A stretch of DNA of 50,129 nt from Rhodococcus sp. AW25M09 (GCF_000333955.1 NZ_CAPS01000105.1:1-50129), one strand, 5' to 3'; shown: positions 38,261-48,398, numbered from the stretch's first letter. Translations and numbers: made by a program. Notes: a model not told the origin generated them from the letters alone.

Positions 38261-39934
38261 GTGCGGGTAGGAGTGGGCGTGTCCACTGGATCCGAGGTCG
38301 TGTGCGCAGCCCTCGTCTCGGTCGACAGCGACGGTAGTCGCGAAGTCGAGTACCGCACCGTCTCGGCCGATCGCCAAGCCAATACCGACATGGGCGTACT
38401 GGTCACCTCTGCCATCGAACTCATGGCCTCGCTCATCCCCGGCCATCGATCCCCCGACGTGATCGCCGTTACCTATCGCACCGAGGAACACGCCGCGGGC
38501 ATCCGAGCAGCGCTCGCGCACACCACCCGCGACGTTCGTCTGGTGCCCGAATCCGCGGCCGCGACGGCGCACCTGGCGACCACGGGCCTGATCGACGGAT
38601 ACGACACGATTTCTTTCGTCGACCTCGGGGCGTCGGGTCTATCGGTCACCGCCACCGACCGGGCCGCGGGAACGGTGCTCTCGCACGGCCGCTCGGACGC
38701 TGCCGGCGGTGACACACTGAACGCACTCGTCAAGAATCTCGTGCAGGACATGACCCGTGACAATCTTCGGGACGACATCCGGGACGACCGCGGAATCGGA
38801 TCGGCTCGGTACCGATCGATCAAGGAACAGCTCTCCCGCGCGGACGAGGTCCAGATCGAGCGCTACAGCGGCATACCGCTGACGGTCACTCGTGACGCCT
38901 TCGATACCGCAGCGTCCCCGATCTTCGACTCGGCCGCCGAATTCGTACGTGAAGTGTTCGACGACAGTGCCTACGAGCCCCAGGCCATCGTGTTGATCGG
39001 TGGCGGCGCGCACGTTCCGTTGCTCGCTACCACCCTCACCGACATCTTCCATGCCCCCGTGATTCGGCTACCAGAACCCGACGCCGTTCTCGCCATCGGC
39101 GCGGCCACGGTTGCCGCATCGATCGTCGGTAGCGAATTTCAACTCGTGGCGGCTGCTCGCAACGCCGGCGGCAGGATGAGTCGGTACTCCGGTGCGATCG
39201 CCGCAGCCGTCGTCGCAGGCGGTCTGGTTCTCGCCTACGGCGTGCAGGCGATGAACCCCGGCGACGACCCCAGCGTCTCGCCGGCCGGAAGTGCCGCCCA
39301 ATCCGCCGCCCAATCCGCTGCCGAATCCGGCGGCGGCGGGCCGATAGCCGACGGTTATTCGATCGACACCGATCGGCCGACCCGAGGCAGCACCCCCGGG
39401 GAGCGATTCGATCCGACCCGGACCACGATCGACTCCACCGGGTCCTCGGCGCAATTCACCACCGCCGCACCGCCCACCACTACTCCGACTCTGCGCCCCG
39501 GACCGGATCTTCCAGCGATCGAATGGCCGGCCGGCTCCACTCCGGATCGCCCCTCCCCCGAGGCCACCAGCGACGCATCGGTCGAGCCTTCACCCGCCGT
39601 CACCACGATTCCGGTTCCGTCCGCCGCACCGAGCGAGACGTCGGAGCCGGGCGAATCGAGTCCGGCCGGCCCCGCGCCGACGCCGGAATCCACACCGGAG
39701 GCGACCCCCGAGTTCACCCAGGTTCCGACGGAATCGATCACTGTGCCCACCACCGAGACCGCATCGGATCCGACGCCGGAACTGACTGCGCCGCCCACGG
39801 TATGGTCACCACCGGTTGCAGCGCCCGAGGCATCCGGTGTGACGAGCGAGCCGCGAACGTCCAGCGATTCGGCGACCCCGCGCCCGCCCGAGCCCTCCGC
39901 GTCGGATACTCAGGGCGCTCAGCCCGGCACCTGA
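38261..39934 (+). CDS. Hsp70-like (ASKHA) membrane ATPase with Pro/Ser/Thr-rich extracellular tail
   Basis: The 557-residue protein has an Hsp70-type nucleotide-binding fold in residues 1-about 295: an N-terminal phosphate loop [20 protein letters not shown] (phosphate-2), GGDTLNALV and the adenosine-loop region [11 protein letters not shown], followed by [18 protein letters not shown] membrane helix follows (about 311-327) and then some 230 residues of Pro/Ser/Thr/Glu-rich sequence with no substrate-binding domain. Such Hsp70-like proteins are known in actinobacteria but poorly studied. GTG 38261 has GGAGGT 5 bases upstream. The gene is divergent from groES and overlaps the end of tsaD by 16 bp. 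Chaperone activity is unlikely without a substrate domain. Confidence 0.8.
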   Translation: MRVGVGVSTGSEVVCAALVSVDSDGSREVEYRTVSADRQANTDMGVLVTSAIELMASLIPGHRSPDVIAVTYRTEEHAAGIRAALAHTTRDVRLVPESAAATAHLATTGLIDGYDTISFVDLGASGLSVTATDRAAGTVLSHGRSDAAGGDTLNALVKNLVQDMTRDNLRDDIRDDRGIGSARYRSIKEQLSRADEVQIERYSGIPLTVTRDAFDTAASPIFDSAAEFVREVFDDSAYEPQAIVLIGGGAHVPLLATTLTDIFHAPVIRLPEPDAVLAIGAATVAASIVGSEFQLVAAARNAGGRMSRYSGAIAAAVVAGGLVLAYGVQAMNPGDDPSVSPAGSAAQSAAQSAAESGGGGPIADGYSIDTDRPTRGSTPGERFDPTRTTIDSTGSSAQFTTAAPPTTTPTLRPGPDLPAIEWPAGSTPDRPSPEATSDASVEPSPAVTTIPVPSAAPSETSEPGESSPAGPAPTPESTPEATPEFTQVPTESITVPTTETASDPTPELTAPPTVWSPPVAAPEASGVTSEPRTSSDSATPRPPEPSASDTQGAQPGT

Positions 39935-40956
39935 CTGGTCGCCACCGACAGGCCGGGATCGGTCACTGCGGTGAGCGCGGACGGCGGTGCCCCGCCTGCG
40001 ACGAGATGCGCACCCAAGGCCGCGATCATCACGCCGTTGTCGGTACACAGTCGCGGCTTCGGGATTCTCAGGTTCAAACCCTGCTCGGCACAACGACTTT
40101 CGATCAGTGATCGGATGCGAGAGTTGGCGGTGGCACCCCCGCCGAGAACGATCGTGTCGACGTCGACGTCGGTTGCCGCGCGGACTGCTTTCATCGTCAA
40201 CACGTCGGCGACGGACTCCTGGAACGATGCGGCGATATCCGCGACGGGAATAGGATCTCCGGCACGTTGCCTGGCCTCGACGAACCGAGCGACCGCGGTC
40301 TTGACTCCCGAGAACGAGAAGTCGTAGCGCGCATCTCGCGGTCCGGTCATGCCCCGGGGAAACGCGATCGCGGTCGGATCACCTTCGCGCGCAGCCGCAT
40401 CCAGAGCTGGACCGCCGGGATAGCCCAATCCGAGCAATCGCGCTACCTTGTCGAAAGCCTCTCCGGCGGCGTCGTCGACCGTGGTACCGAGCTCGGCGAT
40501 GGGACGTGAAAGATCGTCCACATGCAGCAGATGAGTGTGCCCGCCGGAAACCAGTAGCGCCACGCACGACGGCATCGGACCGTGCTCGAGTGTGTCGACC
40601 GCGACGTGGCCACCGAGATGGTTCACCGCATAGAAGGGCACGCCCCACGCTGCGGCGTACGCCTTGGCAGCGGCAACCCCGACCAGCAACGCGCCTGCCA
40701 ACCCGGGCCCGATCGTCACTGCGACGGCGTCTGGTCGGTCGATGTCTGCGGTCGCCAGCGCGCGCCGCATCGTCGGCACAATGGCTTCGAGGTGCGCCCG
40801 TGACGCCACCTCGGGTACCACTCCACCGTAGCGGGCGTGCTCGTCGACACTCGAGGCCACCTCGTCCGCCAACAGCTCGCAGTGCCCCGCATCGGCCCAC
40901 CGGACGATCCCGACTCCCGTTTCGTCGCAGGAACTTTCGATACCCATGACGATCAT
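39919..40956 (-). CDS. tsaD: tRNA N6-adenosine threonylcarbamoyltransferase TsaD
   Basis: The 345-residue protein starts [16 protein letters not shown] as the family does and has the metal-binding His-rich block in [12 protein letters not shown] and the Hsp70-like ASKHA motif [18 protein letters not shown] (here [16 protein letters not shown]). TsaD transfers threonylcarbamoyl to A37 of tRNAs reading ANN codons, with TsaB and TsaE, all encoded downstream on the same strand. ATGA overlap with rimI (40953-40956) couples translation. It is convergent with the Hsp70-like gene, overlapping it by 16 bases. Length is normal. Confidence 0.96.
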   Translation of the reverse strand: MIVMGIESSCDETGVGIVRWADAGHCELLADEVASSVDEHARYGGVVPEVASRAHLEAIVPTMRRALATADIDRPDAVAVTIGPGLAGALLVGVAAAKAYAAAWGVPFYAVNHLGGHVAVDTLEHGPMPSCVALLVSGGHTHLLHVDDLSRPIAELGTTVDDAAGEAFDKVARLLGLGYPGGPALDAAAREGDPTAIAFPRGMTGPRDARYDFSFSGVKTAVARFVEARQRAGDPIPVADIAASFQESVADVLTMKAVRAATDVDVDTIVLGGGATANSRIRSLIESRCAEQGLNLRIPKPRLCTDNGVMIAALGAHLVAGGAPPSALTAVTDPGLSVATSQVPG

Positions 40957-41444
40957 CGAGCTGATCCTTCCGTCTTCTCCGGCCGACGCATGGTGAAGGC
41001 ATCGGCTCCGCTCGGCTGGTAGTACTTGGCCCTGGTACCCACGATCTCGAACCCCTCGCGTCGGTACAACTCGATGGCAGGATCGTTGTCGGTGCGGACC
41101 TCGAGAAAGACCGGGCCACCATGCTCGTCGGCTACCCGCAGTAGTTCGCCGAGCAGTGCGCCCCCGATGCCTCTTCGGTGATGTGCCGGATCGACGCCGA
41201 TGGTGTGTACCTCGGACTCACCGACCACGAACGCACCGCGGCTCGGCTGACCGAGCAGAGCAACCCCCGCATAGCCGATCACCTCGCCGTTCTCACGTGC
41301 TGTGACGTAATGATTATGGGGCGCAGCCAGTTCCGCGACAAATGCACCCTCGGACCACGGGTCGTCGCCCTCGAAGAGCACCGTCTCGAGGTAGGCACAC
41401 CGAGGAGCGTCCTGCACCGTCATGGGCTCGATCGACAGTGTCAC
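40953..41444 (-). CDS. rimI: Ribosomal-protein-alanine N-acetyltransferase RimI (GNAT)
   Basis: The 163-residue protein is a GNAT acetyltransferase with the acetyl-CoA motif [14 protein letters not shown] and the C-terminal [16 protein letters not shown] typical of RimI. RimI acetylates the N-terminal alanine of ribosomal protein S18 and other proteins. GTG 41444 overlaps the tsaB stop (GTGA), and its own stop overlaps the tsaD start. The order tsaB-rimI-tsaD is conserved in actinobacteria. Confidence 0.92.
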   Translation of the reverse strand: MTLSIEPMTVQDAPRCAYLETVLFEGDDPWSEGAFVAELAAPHNHYVTARENGEVIGYAGVALLGQPSRGAFVVGESEVHTIGVDPAHHRRGIGGALLGELLRVADEHGGPVFLEVRTDNDPAIELYRREGFEIVGTRAKYYQPSGADAFTMRRPEKTEGSAR

Positions 41445-42121
41445 GGCCGAGCCTTCGCTGCCGCACGCTCGTCGAGCGTTTTGGCGTCGGGACGGCGCAG
41501 GTAGAGCGGGACGAGCGGACCGGGAACGACTCGGCTCTCGATATCGGCGGCGGCGACCGTGACCAAGCCTGCCGGAGACGGTGCCTGCACATCGCGAACC
41601 GGAAGCCCGAACGCCGCCGCATGCGGACCGGACCCGGCGACCACATCGACCCCGCCATGGCCCAGCTCGGCCGGAGCGATCACATCGGGACCGGCGACGC
41701 GAACTCCAGCTTCATAACGTGCCCAGTAGATTTCGCGTCGACGAGCATCGGTCACCACCAGCAGGGACCCGGGTTCGGACACATCGGCCGAGATGGCGTC
41801 GAGGCTGCAGACGCCGTACACCGGCAAGCCGAGTGCGTCGCCGAACGCCGCCGCAGTCGCCATTCCCACCCGCAACCCGGTGTACGGGCCGGGCCCGATA
41901 CCGACGACGACCGCGTCGAGATCGGCGGCGGTGATGCCGGCTTCGTCGAGGCACTCGAGAATGTTCGGGGTCAAAATCTCCGCGTGGGAGCGCGCATCCA
42001 CCCGAACCCTCGTCGCGAGAGTCGTGGTAACGGAGCCGGGGGTGGCGTCGGTCGACTCGGTCAGGCGCACAAGACCTGCGGTGACAGCGGGGGTCGAGGT
42101 GTCGACGGCAAGTACAAGCAC
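41441..42121 (-). CDS. tsaB: tRNA threonylcarbamoyladenosine biosynthesis protein TsaB
   Basis: The 226-residue protein has the ASKHA N-terminus LVLAVDTSTPAVTAGLV, the characteristic VVVGIGPGPYTGLRVG loop and an intermediate length between the long and short TsaB forms. It is a scaffold that forms the t6A complex with TsaD and TsaE; it has lost its own catalytic residues as in the family. GTG 42121 follows tsaE by 63 bp; no good ribosome site is visible. It overlaps rimI downstream. Confidence 0.93.
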   Translation of the reverse strand: MLVLAVDTSTPAVTAGLVRLTESTDATPGSVTTTLATRVRVDARSHAEILTPNILECLDEAGITAADLDAVVVGIGPGPYTGLRVGMATAAAFGDALGLPVYGVCSLDAISADVSEPGSLLVVTDARRREIYWARYEAGVRVAGPDVIAPAELGHGGVDVVAGSGPHAAAFGLPVRDVQAPSPAGLVTVAAADIESRVVPGPLVPLYLRRPDAKTLDERAAAKARP

Positions 42122-42184
42122 GATGTTTCAGATTACCGTCGACAGCGATAGGTCCGTGCACCCGGTACCGGATCAGCGCATGTC

Positions 42185-42682
42185 CTACGGGGAAGAACCG
42201 CTGCCGACCCGACGCGCGATCACGCGTCGAACATCGGAATCCGGGTCTCGCGTCAACCGAACAGACACATGCCGATCCGTCAGCTTCTCCACCAGTCCCT
42301 CGCCCCACTCGACGACGACGACGGCGTCGGTGAGGTCGGTGTCGAGGTCGAGGGCATCGAGTTCGTCGAGTGCCGACTGTCCGGTCGATCCGAGTCGATA
42401 GGCATCGACGTGGACCAGCGCAACCGGCGGCAACCCATGCGGCCGTGGTCCGGGCCTATGCTCACGGGCAATGACGAATGTGGGCGAGGTCACCCGCCCC
42501 TGTACACCGAGGCCGGCTGCAATGCCTTTGGTCATGGCCGTCTTACCGGCCCCCAACGGACCGTCGAGAATCACCAGGTCGCCGGCGACCAGAACATCCG
42601 CCAGTCGCGCACCGAACGCAGCGGTGTCTGCGGCGGTGGCCAGGTCTGCATTCAACGGCAAGGTCAGCCGCTCGTCAGACAA
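42185..42682 (-). CDS. tsaE: tRNA threonylcarbamoyladenosine biosynthesis ATPase TsaE
   Basis: The 165-residue P-loop ATPase has GPLGAGKT (41-48), SPTFVIAREH and DAYRLGS characteristic of TsaE/YjeE, and the DAVVVVEWGEG region. TsaE powers a step in t6A formation with TsaB and TsaD. There is no ATG or GTG in the frame before the P-loop; the only start with a complete family N-terminus is TTG 42682, which overlaps the end of the upstream hydrolase by 8 bases. The TTG start is unusual for the neighbourhood and could limit expression. Confidence 0.85.
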   Translation of the reverse strand: MSDERLTLPLNADLATAADTAAFGARLADVLVAGDLVILDGPLGAGKTAMTKGIAAGLGVQGRVTSPTFVIAREHRPGPRPHGLPPVALVHVDAYRLGSTGQSALDELDALDLDTDLTDAVVVVEWGEGLVEKLTDRHVSVRLTRDPDSDVRRVIARRVGSGSSP

Positions 42683-43694
42683 CGCCCCACCGGCGCTTCT
42701 TGCCCGCGGCTTCCGAGGCCCGAGCCACCAGCCGCACGATTGCGCCGTTGACCTGCTCCGGGAATTCGAGCTGGACCAGATGCCCGCCCTGACGGACCCG
42801 CACCATCTCCGACCGAGGCAAGGCCTGAGCCAACGCATCCGAACTGGTGAACGGAATGATCCAATCCTCGTCGCCGCACACCACCGACACCGGAATGTTC
42901 TCGAATTCCAGCAGCGCCTCGGACTCGTCGTGCAACTCGAGTGTCTCGAGAAAGTTGACGATGGTGACGACGGACGTGTCGTCGATCATCGACTGGGAGA
43001 ACTCGACCAATCGAGGCGAGACCCTGGTGCCGTAGGAAGCCGCGCGCAGTACAGGCGAGATGATCGCGCGCACCGCGCCGCGGCCGAATTGCACGACACC
43101 GGGAGAAGTGCGTACCGCGAGCCGGAACGCATCGACCACCGGGTTCTGCAGACTCCGACCCACGCCGGACCGAGCCAGACCCGCAGCGGTCGTCGAGATC
43201 AGCACGGCACCGATCACGCGATCGCGCAGCACGTCCGCTCGTTGCCGCGCCATGGACAGAATCGACATCCCACCCATCGAGTGCCCGACCAACACGATGC
43301 GCCCCTTCGGTACCACCGATCGAATCACTGCGTCCAGATCGAGGCCGAGTTGGCCGATGGTGCAGCTCTCCGGGCTCGGCACACCCGAGCGTCCGTGCCC
43401 GCGCTGGTCGTAGAACACCATGCGCACCGTCGAACCCCACTGTTGTTCGAGTGAGCGACGCTGAAAATGCCAGGACGACGTGCGCAGGCAGTACCCGTGC
43501 ACGAAGATCACGGTCAGGTCGGCGTCCGACGGGCCGACCTCGCGTACGGCCAGCGGCACACCGTCGTCCGCGGTGACGATGCTGCCGCGGTCGGCGTCCA
43601 TGAGGTCGAGATTCTCGGTGGCCAGCGGGTCCTTGTTGGACCGGAACAGCGTTTCACGCGTCACAATTGCAATACTCTCCAGCAATCCAAGCAT
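42675..43694 (-). CDS. Alpha/beta hydrolase between alr and tsaE
   Basis: The 339-residue hydrolase has VHGYCLRTSSWHFQ (oxyanion hole), Ser139 in GHSMGG, an acidic residue in VVCGDEDWIIPF and the catalytic His in RQGGHLVQLEF, so it looks active. An N-terminal extension of about 55 residues precedes the core. Substrate unknown. The gene starts 3 bp after the alr stop and overlaps the tsaE start, so it is part of the same operon; similar insertion of a hydrolase between alr and tsaE occurs in other actinobacteria as I recall. The connection to either pathway is unexplained. Confidence 0.87.
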   Translation of the reverse strand: MLGLLESIAIVTRETLFRSNKDPLATENLDLMDADRGSIVTADDGVPLAVREVGPSDADLTVIFVHGYCLRTSSWHFQRRSLEQQWGSTVRMVFYDQRGHGRSGVPSPESCTIGQLGLDLDAVIRSVVPKGRIVLVGHSMGGMSILSMARQRADVLRDRVIGAVLISTTAAGLARSGVGRSLQNPVVDAFRLAVRTSPGVVQFGRGAVRAIISPVLRAASYGTRVSPRLVEFSQSMIDDTSVVTIVNFLETLELHDESEALLEFENIPVSVVCGDEDWIIPFTSSDALAQALPRSEMVRVRQGGHLVQLEFPEQVNGAIVRLVARASEAAGKKRRWGVV

Positions 43695-43697
43695 GAT

Positions 43698-44888
43698 CTA
43701 GTGTGCCGCCTCCCCTGAGCGCGCGCCGACGAAGCGTCGTCGAACACGTCCACGAATGCCGGTGACGACCTCGTAGCTGATGGTCTCGAGCGCATCCGCC
43801 CAATCCTGAGCGTTCGCCTCTCCCCTGTCCCCCGGCCCGAACAGTAGTGCTTCGTCGCCGACCGCGACACCCGAGGAGTCACCGCCGAGATCGACGACGA
43901 ATTGATCCATGCACACTCGGCCCACTGATGGATAGCGTCGGCCTGCGATCGTCACCTCGAATCGCCCGCCGAGTCGGCGGACCACACCGTCGGCATATCC
44001 GAGAGCGATGAGAGCGACCACGGTGTCGGCAGGGGCGGTCCAGGTGTAACCGTAGGACACCGACTCACCTTCGCTCACCTTCTTGATGTTCGCCACCTGA
44101 GCAGACAATGTCATCACCGGACGCAATCCGAACGTTCCCAGGTCGGGTATCGGTGACATGCCATAGAGAGCGATACCCGGACGAACCATGTCGAAACCGA
44201 GGTCGGGCCTGGTCAGCGTGGCCGCGGAGTTGGACAGGTGGACGACACCGGGAGGCGTTCCGCGGCGGGCGGCGCGACCGACTGCATCGCGAAGCCGCTC
44301 GGCCTGCGCATCGTTGGCGGGGTGTTCGGGTTCATCGGCACAGGCCAGGTGCGAGAACATGCCGGTCAGCCGAACACTGCCGGACGCGACGGCAGCTGCC
44401 GTCGCGTCGAGGACTGCATCGAGGTCGGCTTCCGCGACGCCGTTGCGATTGAGACCGGTATCGATCTTGAGCGAGAGATCGGCGGTTCGCCCGACGCGGC
44501 GTGCGGCCTCCACCACGGCGTCGAGCTGACCGGCTGTGGATACTGCGATTCCCACCTGCTCGTCGATGGCAGCAGCGAAGTCCGAATCCGTTCGGTGCAG
44601 CCACGCCAGCATGGGGACGGTGATCCCCGCTGCGCGAAGTTCGAGGGCCTCACCGATGGTGGTGACACCGAGCTCGTGCGCTCCTGCCGCGATCGCGGCA
44701 CGCGCGACCTCGACGCCGCCGTGGTTGTATCCATCGGCTTTGACAACCGCCATCACGGCGGCGTCGCCGGCGAACTGCTGCAACTCGCGAACGTTGTGGG
44801 CCACTGCGTCAAGATCGACGGACGCTACCGCACCCGAATCGATCCTCTCGTCACCACAGCCGATACTCACAACATTCGATAGTGCCAT
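43698..44888 (-). CDS. alr: Alanine racemase
   Basis: The 396-residue PLP enzyme interconverts L- and D-alanine for peptidoglycan. The PLP lysine is Lys50 in VVKADGYNHG, and the opposite-face catalytic Tyr lies in SYGYTW; the C-terminal ICMDQFVVDLG-type motif (here VCMDQFVVDLGG) is present. Length is normal for the family. ATG 44888 is preferred; the gene lies just downstream of nnr. It is followed by the hydrolase and t6A genes with very small gaps, suggesting one long transcription unit from nnr to tsaD. Confidence 0.95.
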   Translation of the reverse strand: MALSNVVSIGCGDERIDSGAVASVDLDAVAHNVRELQQFAGDAAVMAVVKADGYNHGGVEVARAAIAAGAHELGVTTIGEALELRAAGITVPMLAWLHRTDSDFAAAIDEQVGIAVSTAGQLDAVVEAARRVGRTADLSLKIDTGLNRNGVAEADLDAVLDATAAAVASGSVRLTGMFSHLACADEPEHPANDAQAERLRDAVGRAARRGTPPGVVHLSNSAATLTRPDLGFDMVRPGIALYGMSPIPDLGTFGLRPVMTLSAQVANIKKVSEGESVSYGYTWTAPADTVVALIALGYADGVVRRLGGRFEVTIAGRRYPSVGRVCMDQFVVDLGGDSSGVAVGDEALLFGPGDRGEANAQDWADALETISYEVVTGIRGRVRRRFVGARSGEAAH

Positions 44889-44961
44889 CCGAGCCGGGCA
44901 TACGACGGATCAGGGTGGCACAACTCGTGACACACCCCGACGCCTCGAGTGAAGTCCGAAA

Positions 44962-46403
44962 CTATCGCTGCCCGTCTGTGAGTGAGCGCACAGTGCGGAT
45001 CGCGTCCGGGATGGACGCACACAGCGGGCTCGCCGAAATGGGTGCCGCGAATTCCCCGCCGAGCCCGTGCGCGGCTCGGGCGGCGGCCAGTGCGTGCACC
45101 CTCGCCCCACAGGCGGCCGCGTTCGACGGTGACATTCCCGAGGCGAGCAAGGCCCCGAGGATGCCCGAAAGAACATCACCGGACCCGGCGGTCGATGCGG
45201 CCGATCCCCCGCGTCACTGACGAAGGTGGTGCGGTCGGCATCGGCGATGATCGTTGCGCGGCCCTTGAGCAGCACGGTCACCCCCCATCGTTCGGCGAGA
45301 TCTCGAACCGCTCCCACGCGGTCGCGGCCGGGGTCCGATCCGGTCAGGCGTGCGAATTCGCCGGCGTGCGGGGTCAGCAGAGTCGGTGCCGTACGCCCGG
45401 CGACCCAGTGTTCGTTGCGTGCGAGGACCGTCAGTGCGTCCGCGTCCACGACGACCGGCAGATCCGTTTCCAGGACCCTCCGCACGATGTCTGCCGAGTC
45501 CTCGTCGGTGCCGAAGCCTGGACCGACCACCCAGGCCTGAACTCTCCCTGCCGATTCGAGATCCGGGGCGACCACCACTTCCGGGTGGTGCGAAACAACC
45601 TCTGCACCTGCGCTTCCCACATAGCGGACCATTCCGGAGGTGGCCGCAACCGCAGCTCCGACACAGAGCAGAGCGGCACCGGGGAACGTCGAGCTACCGG
45701 CCAGGACACCGATGACTCCCTGCGAGTACTTGTCGTCCGAGGCAGTAGGGATCGGCCAGACCCGACCTACGTCGGCCGGCTCCCACGACATCATCGCCGG
45801 AGCCGAGAGCTCGAGCCCGATATCGACCAGTTCGACTCGGCCACAACGAGGCACGGCGAGAACGTGAACTGGTTTGCGGGCACCGAACGTGACCGTCACG
45901 TCGGCCGTCACCGCCGGACCCGGCGCGGCCCCAGTCTCGGCGTCGACTCCACTGGGCACATCCACCGCCACGATCGGCGCGGTGATCTGCCGGACGATCG
46001 CGGCGGCATCGGGCCGCAGCGGACCCGTGCCGGAAATTCCCACGATGGCGTCGACGACGATGTCGGCCGGTCCGCACCGTGTCACCACCCGCCCGCCCGA
46101 CGCGCGCAGGGCCTCGAGCCCTTCGGCATGAGCCCGCTCCGGGTCGAGTAGAAGCGCAGACACCGACACTCCCCGACGACGCAGATACGTCCCCGCCCAG
46201 AGGCCGTCGCCGCCGTTGTCACCCGTGCCCACCAGGATCGTCACTTGCCGCCCCGCTACGCCACCCGTGCGCGCAGCCAGCTCGCCCGCCACGATGGCGG
46301 CCAAGCCGTACGCGGCGCGGCGCATGAGCACCCCGTTCGGCAAGGAGTCCAGCAGCGGCGCTTCCGCATTCCGAATCTGCTCCGGGGTGTAGTAGCCGCG
46401 CAT
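44962..46403 (-). pseudogene. nnr: Bifunctional NAD(P)H-hydrate repair enzyme Nnr, interrupted by a frameshift
   Basis: The N-terminal half is the YjeF_N NAD(P)HX epimerase and the C-terminal half the ADP/ATP-dependent NAD(P)HX dehydratase; together they repair hydrated NAD(P)H. Reading from ATG 46403 (AGAGGA 7 bases upstream), the frame is normal as far as FVSDAG, then shifts at the C5 run 45206-45210 (G5 on the coding strand). The correct continuation is in the next frame, starting GSAASTAGSGDVLSG and ending LTDGQR at 44962, including the catalytic GSGD motif. One extra G (six instead of five) would restore a 480-residue protein close to the mycobacterial length of 473. As read, the frame runs instead to a stop at 44910 with about 99 aberrant residues, losing the dehydratase site. 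This may be a sequencing error in a homopolymer, or a real mutation. Confidence 0.85.
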
Positions 46404-46476
46404 GCCTACGTCCTCTCGTTTCCTGCTGAGGTGGACCCCGAGCCTACGTGGAGATCTTCGACCGACTCTGCGCACA

Positions 46477-46521
46477 ACGACTACTGCACCCTCCATCCGC
46501 GATGAAGGGTGCAGTAGTCGT
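46477..46521 (-). terminator. Terminator-like hairpin downstream of glmS
   Basis: A perfect 16-bp stem (arms 46477-46492 and 46506-46521, ACGACTACTGCACCCT and its complement) with a 13-base loop lies 15 bases after the glmS stop codon and 74 bases before nnr. It should end glmS transcription and insulate the nnr-alr operon. Confidence 0.82.
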
Positions 46522-46535
46522 CGAATGTCCGCGCG

Positions 46536-48398
46536 CTACTCGACGGTGACGGACTTGGCCAGGTTGCGCGGCTTGTCCACGTCGTAGCCACGCGCCTGGG
46601 CGACCTCGGCCGCGAACACCTGCAGCGGGATCGTGGACAACAGCGGCTGCAACAGCGTGGACGCGGCCGGAATCTCGATCAGATCGTCTGCGAAGGGACG
46701 CACTGCCTCGTCGCCTTCCTCGGCGATGACGACCGTTCGCGCACCGCGCGCCTGGATCTCACGAATGTTGCTCAGCATCTTCGAATGCAGCACCGCGCGA
46801 CCCTTCGGCGACGGCATCACGATGATCACCGGCACACCGTCCTCGATGAGCGCGATAGGTCCGTGCTTGAGCTCGCCCGCCGCAAATCCTTCTGCATGCA
46901 TGTAGGCGAGTTCCTTGAGCTTGAGCGCGCCTTCGAGCGCGACCGGATACCCGACGTGGCGGCCGAGGAACAGAATGGTCGTGGCCGTCGAGAGCTCGCG
47001 TGCGAGCGCTCGAACCGGCTCGACTGTCTCGAGAACCCGTTGCACCAACTCGGGCATGGCCTCGAGTTCGGCGAATTCACGGGCGACCTCGTCGGGATAC
47101 TTGGTGCCTCGGGCCTGCGCCAACGCAAGACCGACCAGGTAGTTCGCAGTCACCTGGGCGAGAAAAGCCTTGGTCGAGGCCACCCCGATTTCCGGACCTG
47201 CCCGGGTGTAGAGAACGGCGTCGGCTTCGCGAGGAATCTGCGAGCCGTTGGTGTTGCACACGGCCAGAACGCGCGCCTTCTGATCCTTGGCGTGCCGCAC
47301 GGCCTCGAGTGTGTCGGCGGTCTCGCCGGACTGGGAGATGGCGACGACCAGGGTCGATCGATCCAGAACCGGGTCGCGATAGCGGAACTCGCTGGCCAAT
47401 TCCACCTCGACGGGGAGCCTGGTCCAATGCTCGATCGCGTACTTCGCGAGCAGACCCGAGTGATATGCGCTGCCGCAGGCCACGACGAACACCTTGTCCA
47501 CATCGCGCAGTTCCTGATCGGACAGACGCTGCTCGTCGAGCACGATTCGACCGTTGGCGAAGTGACCGAGCAGCGTGTCCGCCACGGCGGCGGGTTGCTC
47601 CTGGATCTCCTTGAGCATGAAGTAGTCGTGGCCGCCCTTCTCGGCGGCTGCCAGATCCCAGTCGATTCGGAACGGACGCCCCTTCGCCTCGTTACCGTCG
47701 AAGTCGGTGATGTCGTATCCGTCGGCGGTGATCACCACGACCTGATCCTGGCCGAGCTCGACGGCGTCGCGGGTGTGCTCGATGAACGCGGCAACATCGG
47801 ATCCCAGGAACATCTCACCGTCACCGACCCCGAGCACCAGTGGCGTCGAGCGGCGCGCCGCGACGATCGTGTCCGCGTGATCGGAATGGGTGAACACCAG
47901 GGTGAATGCGCCTTCGAGTCGACGCAGAACTGCTTTCGCGCTGGCTACGAAGTCGCCCGCCGTCGGGCCGTCGGAGTAGGCACGCGAGACCATGTGCACT
48001 GCGACCTCGGTGTCGGTATCGGACAGGAACTCGATACCGGCTGCTTCGAGTTCGGCGCGCAGCGGACCGAAGTTCTCGATGATGCCGTTGTGCACCACCG
48101 CGACCGTGCCCGACGCATCCTGATGGGGATGGGCGTTGCGATCGGTAGGCCGCCCGTGCGTCGCCCACCGGGTGTGGCCCATTCCGGTGGTGCCGACGAA
48201 CGTGTCGGTGCCGATGTCGTCCAGCTCGGCTTCCAGATTCGCCAGCCGGCCCGCTTTGCGCTCGACCGCACTCGCTCCCGCTCCATCGAGAATCGCGATC
48301 CCCGCAGAGTCGTAGCCCCGATATTCCATACGCCGAAGCGCTTCGACCACCACACCCAGAGCTGGGCGGTGGCCGACGTAACCCACGATTCCGCACAT
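46536..48398 (-). CDS. glmS: Glutamine--fructose-6-phosphate aminotransferase (isomerising)
   Basis: The 620-residue enzyme makes glucosamine-6-phosphate from fructose-6-phosphate and glutamine, the first committed step of amino-sugar synthesis. The N-terminal glutaminase domain starts MCGIVGYVG with catalytic Cys2; two SIS domains follow (SQSGETADTLEAV-type, AEGFAAGELKHGPIALI) and the C-terminus ends NLAKSVTVE as in the family. Length is normal. No glmS ribozyme-like or regulatory motif was recognised upstream. It is divergent from a hydrolase-fold gene, sharing a 100-bp promoter region. GlmS supplies UDP-GlcNAc for peptidoglycan, next to alr. Confidence 0.96.
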   Translation of the reverse strand: MCGIVGYVGHRPALGVVVEALRRMEYRGYDSAGIAILDGAGASAVERKAGRLANLEAELDDIGTDTFVGTTGMGHTRWATHGRPTDRNAHPHQDASGTVAVVHNGIIENFGPLRAELEAAGIEFLSDTDTEVAVHMVSRAYSDGPTAGDFVASAKAVLRRLEGAFTLVFTHSDHADTIVAARRSTPLVLGVGDGEMFLGSDVAAFIEHTRDAVELGQDQVVVITADGYDITDFDGNEAKGRPFRIDWDLAAAEKGGHDYFMLKEIQEQPAAVADTLLGHFANGRIVLDEQRLSDQELRDVDKVFVVACGSAYHSGLLAKYAIEHWTRLPVEVELASEFRYRDPVLDRSTLVVAISQSGETADTLEAVRHAKDQKARVLAVCNTNGSQIPREADAVLYTRAGPEIGVASTKAFLAQVTANYLVGLALAQARGTKYPDEVAREFAELEAMPELVQRVLETVEPVRALARELSTATTILFLGRHVGYPVALEGALKLKELAYMHAEGFAAGELKHGPIALIEDGVPVIIVMPSPKGRAVLHSKMLSNIREIQARGARTVVIAEEGDEAVRPFADDLIEIPAASTLLQPLLSTIPLQVFAAEVAQARGYDVDKPRNLAKSVTVE

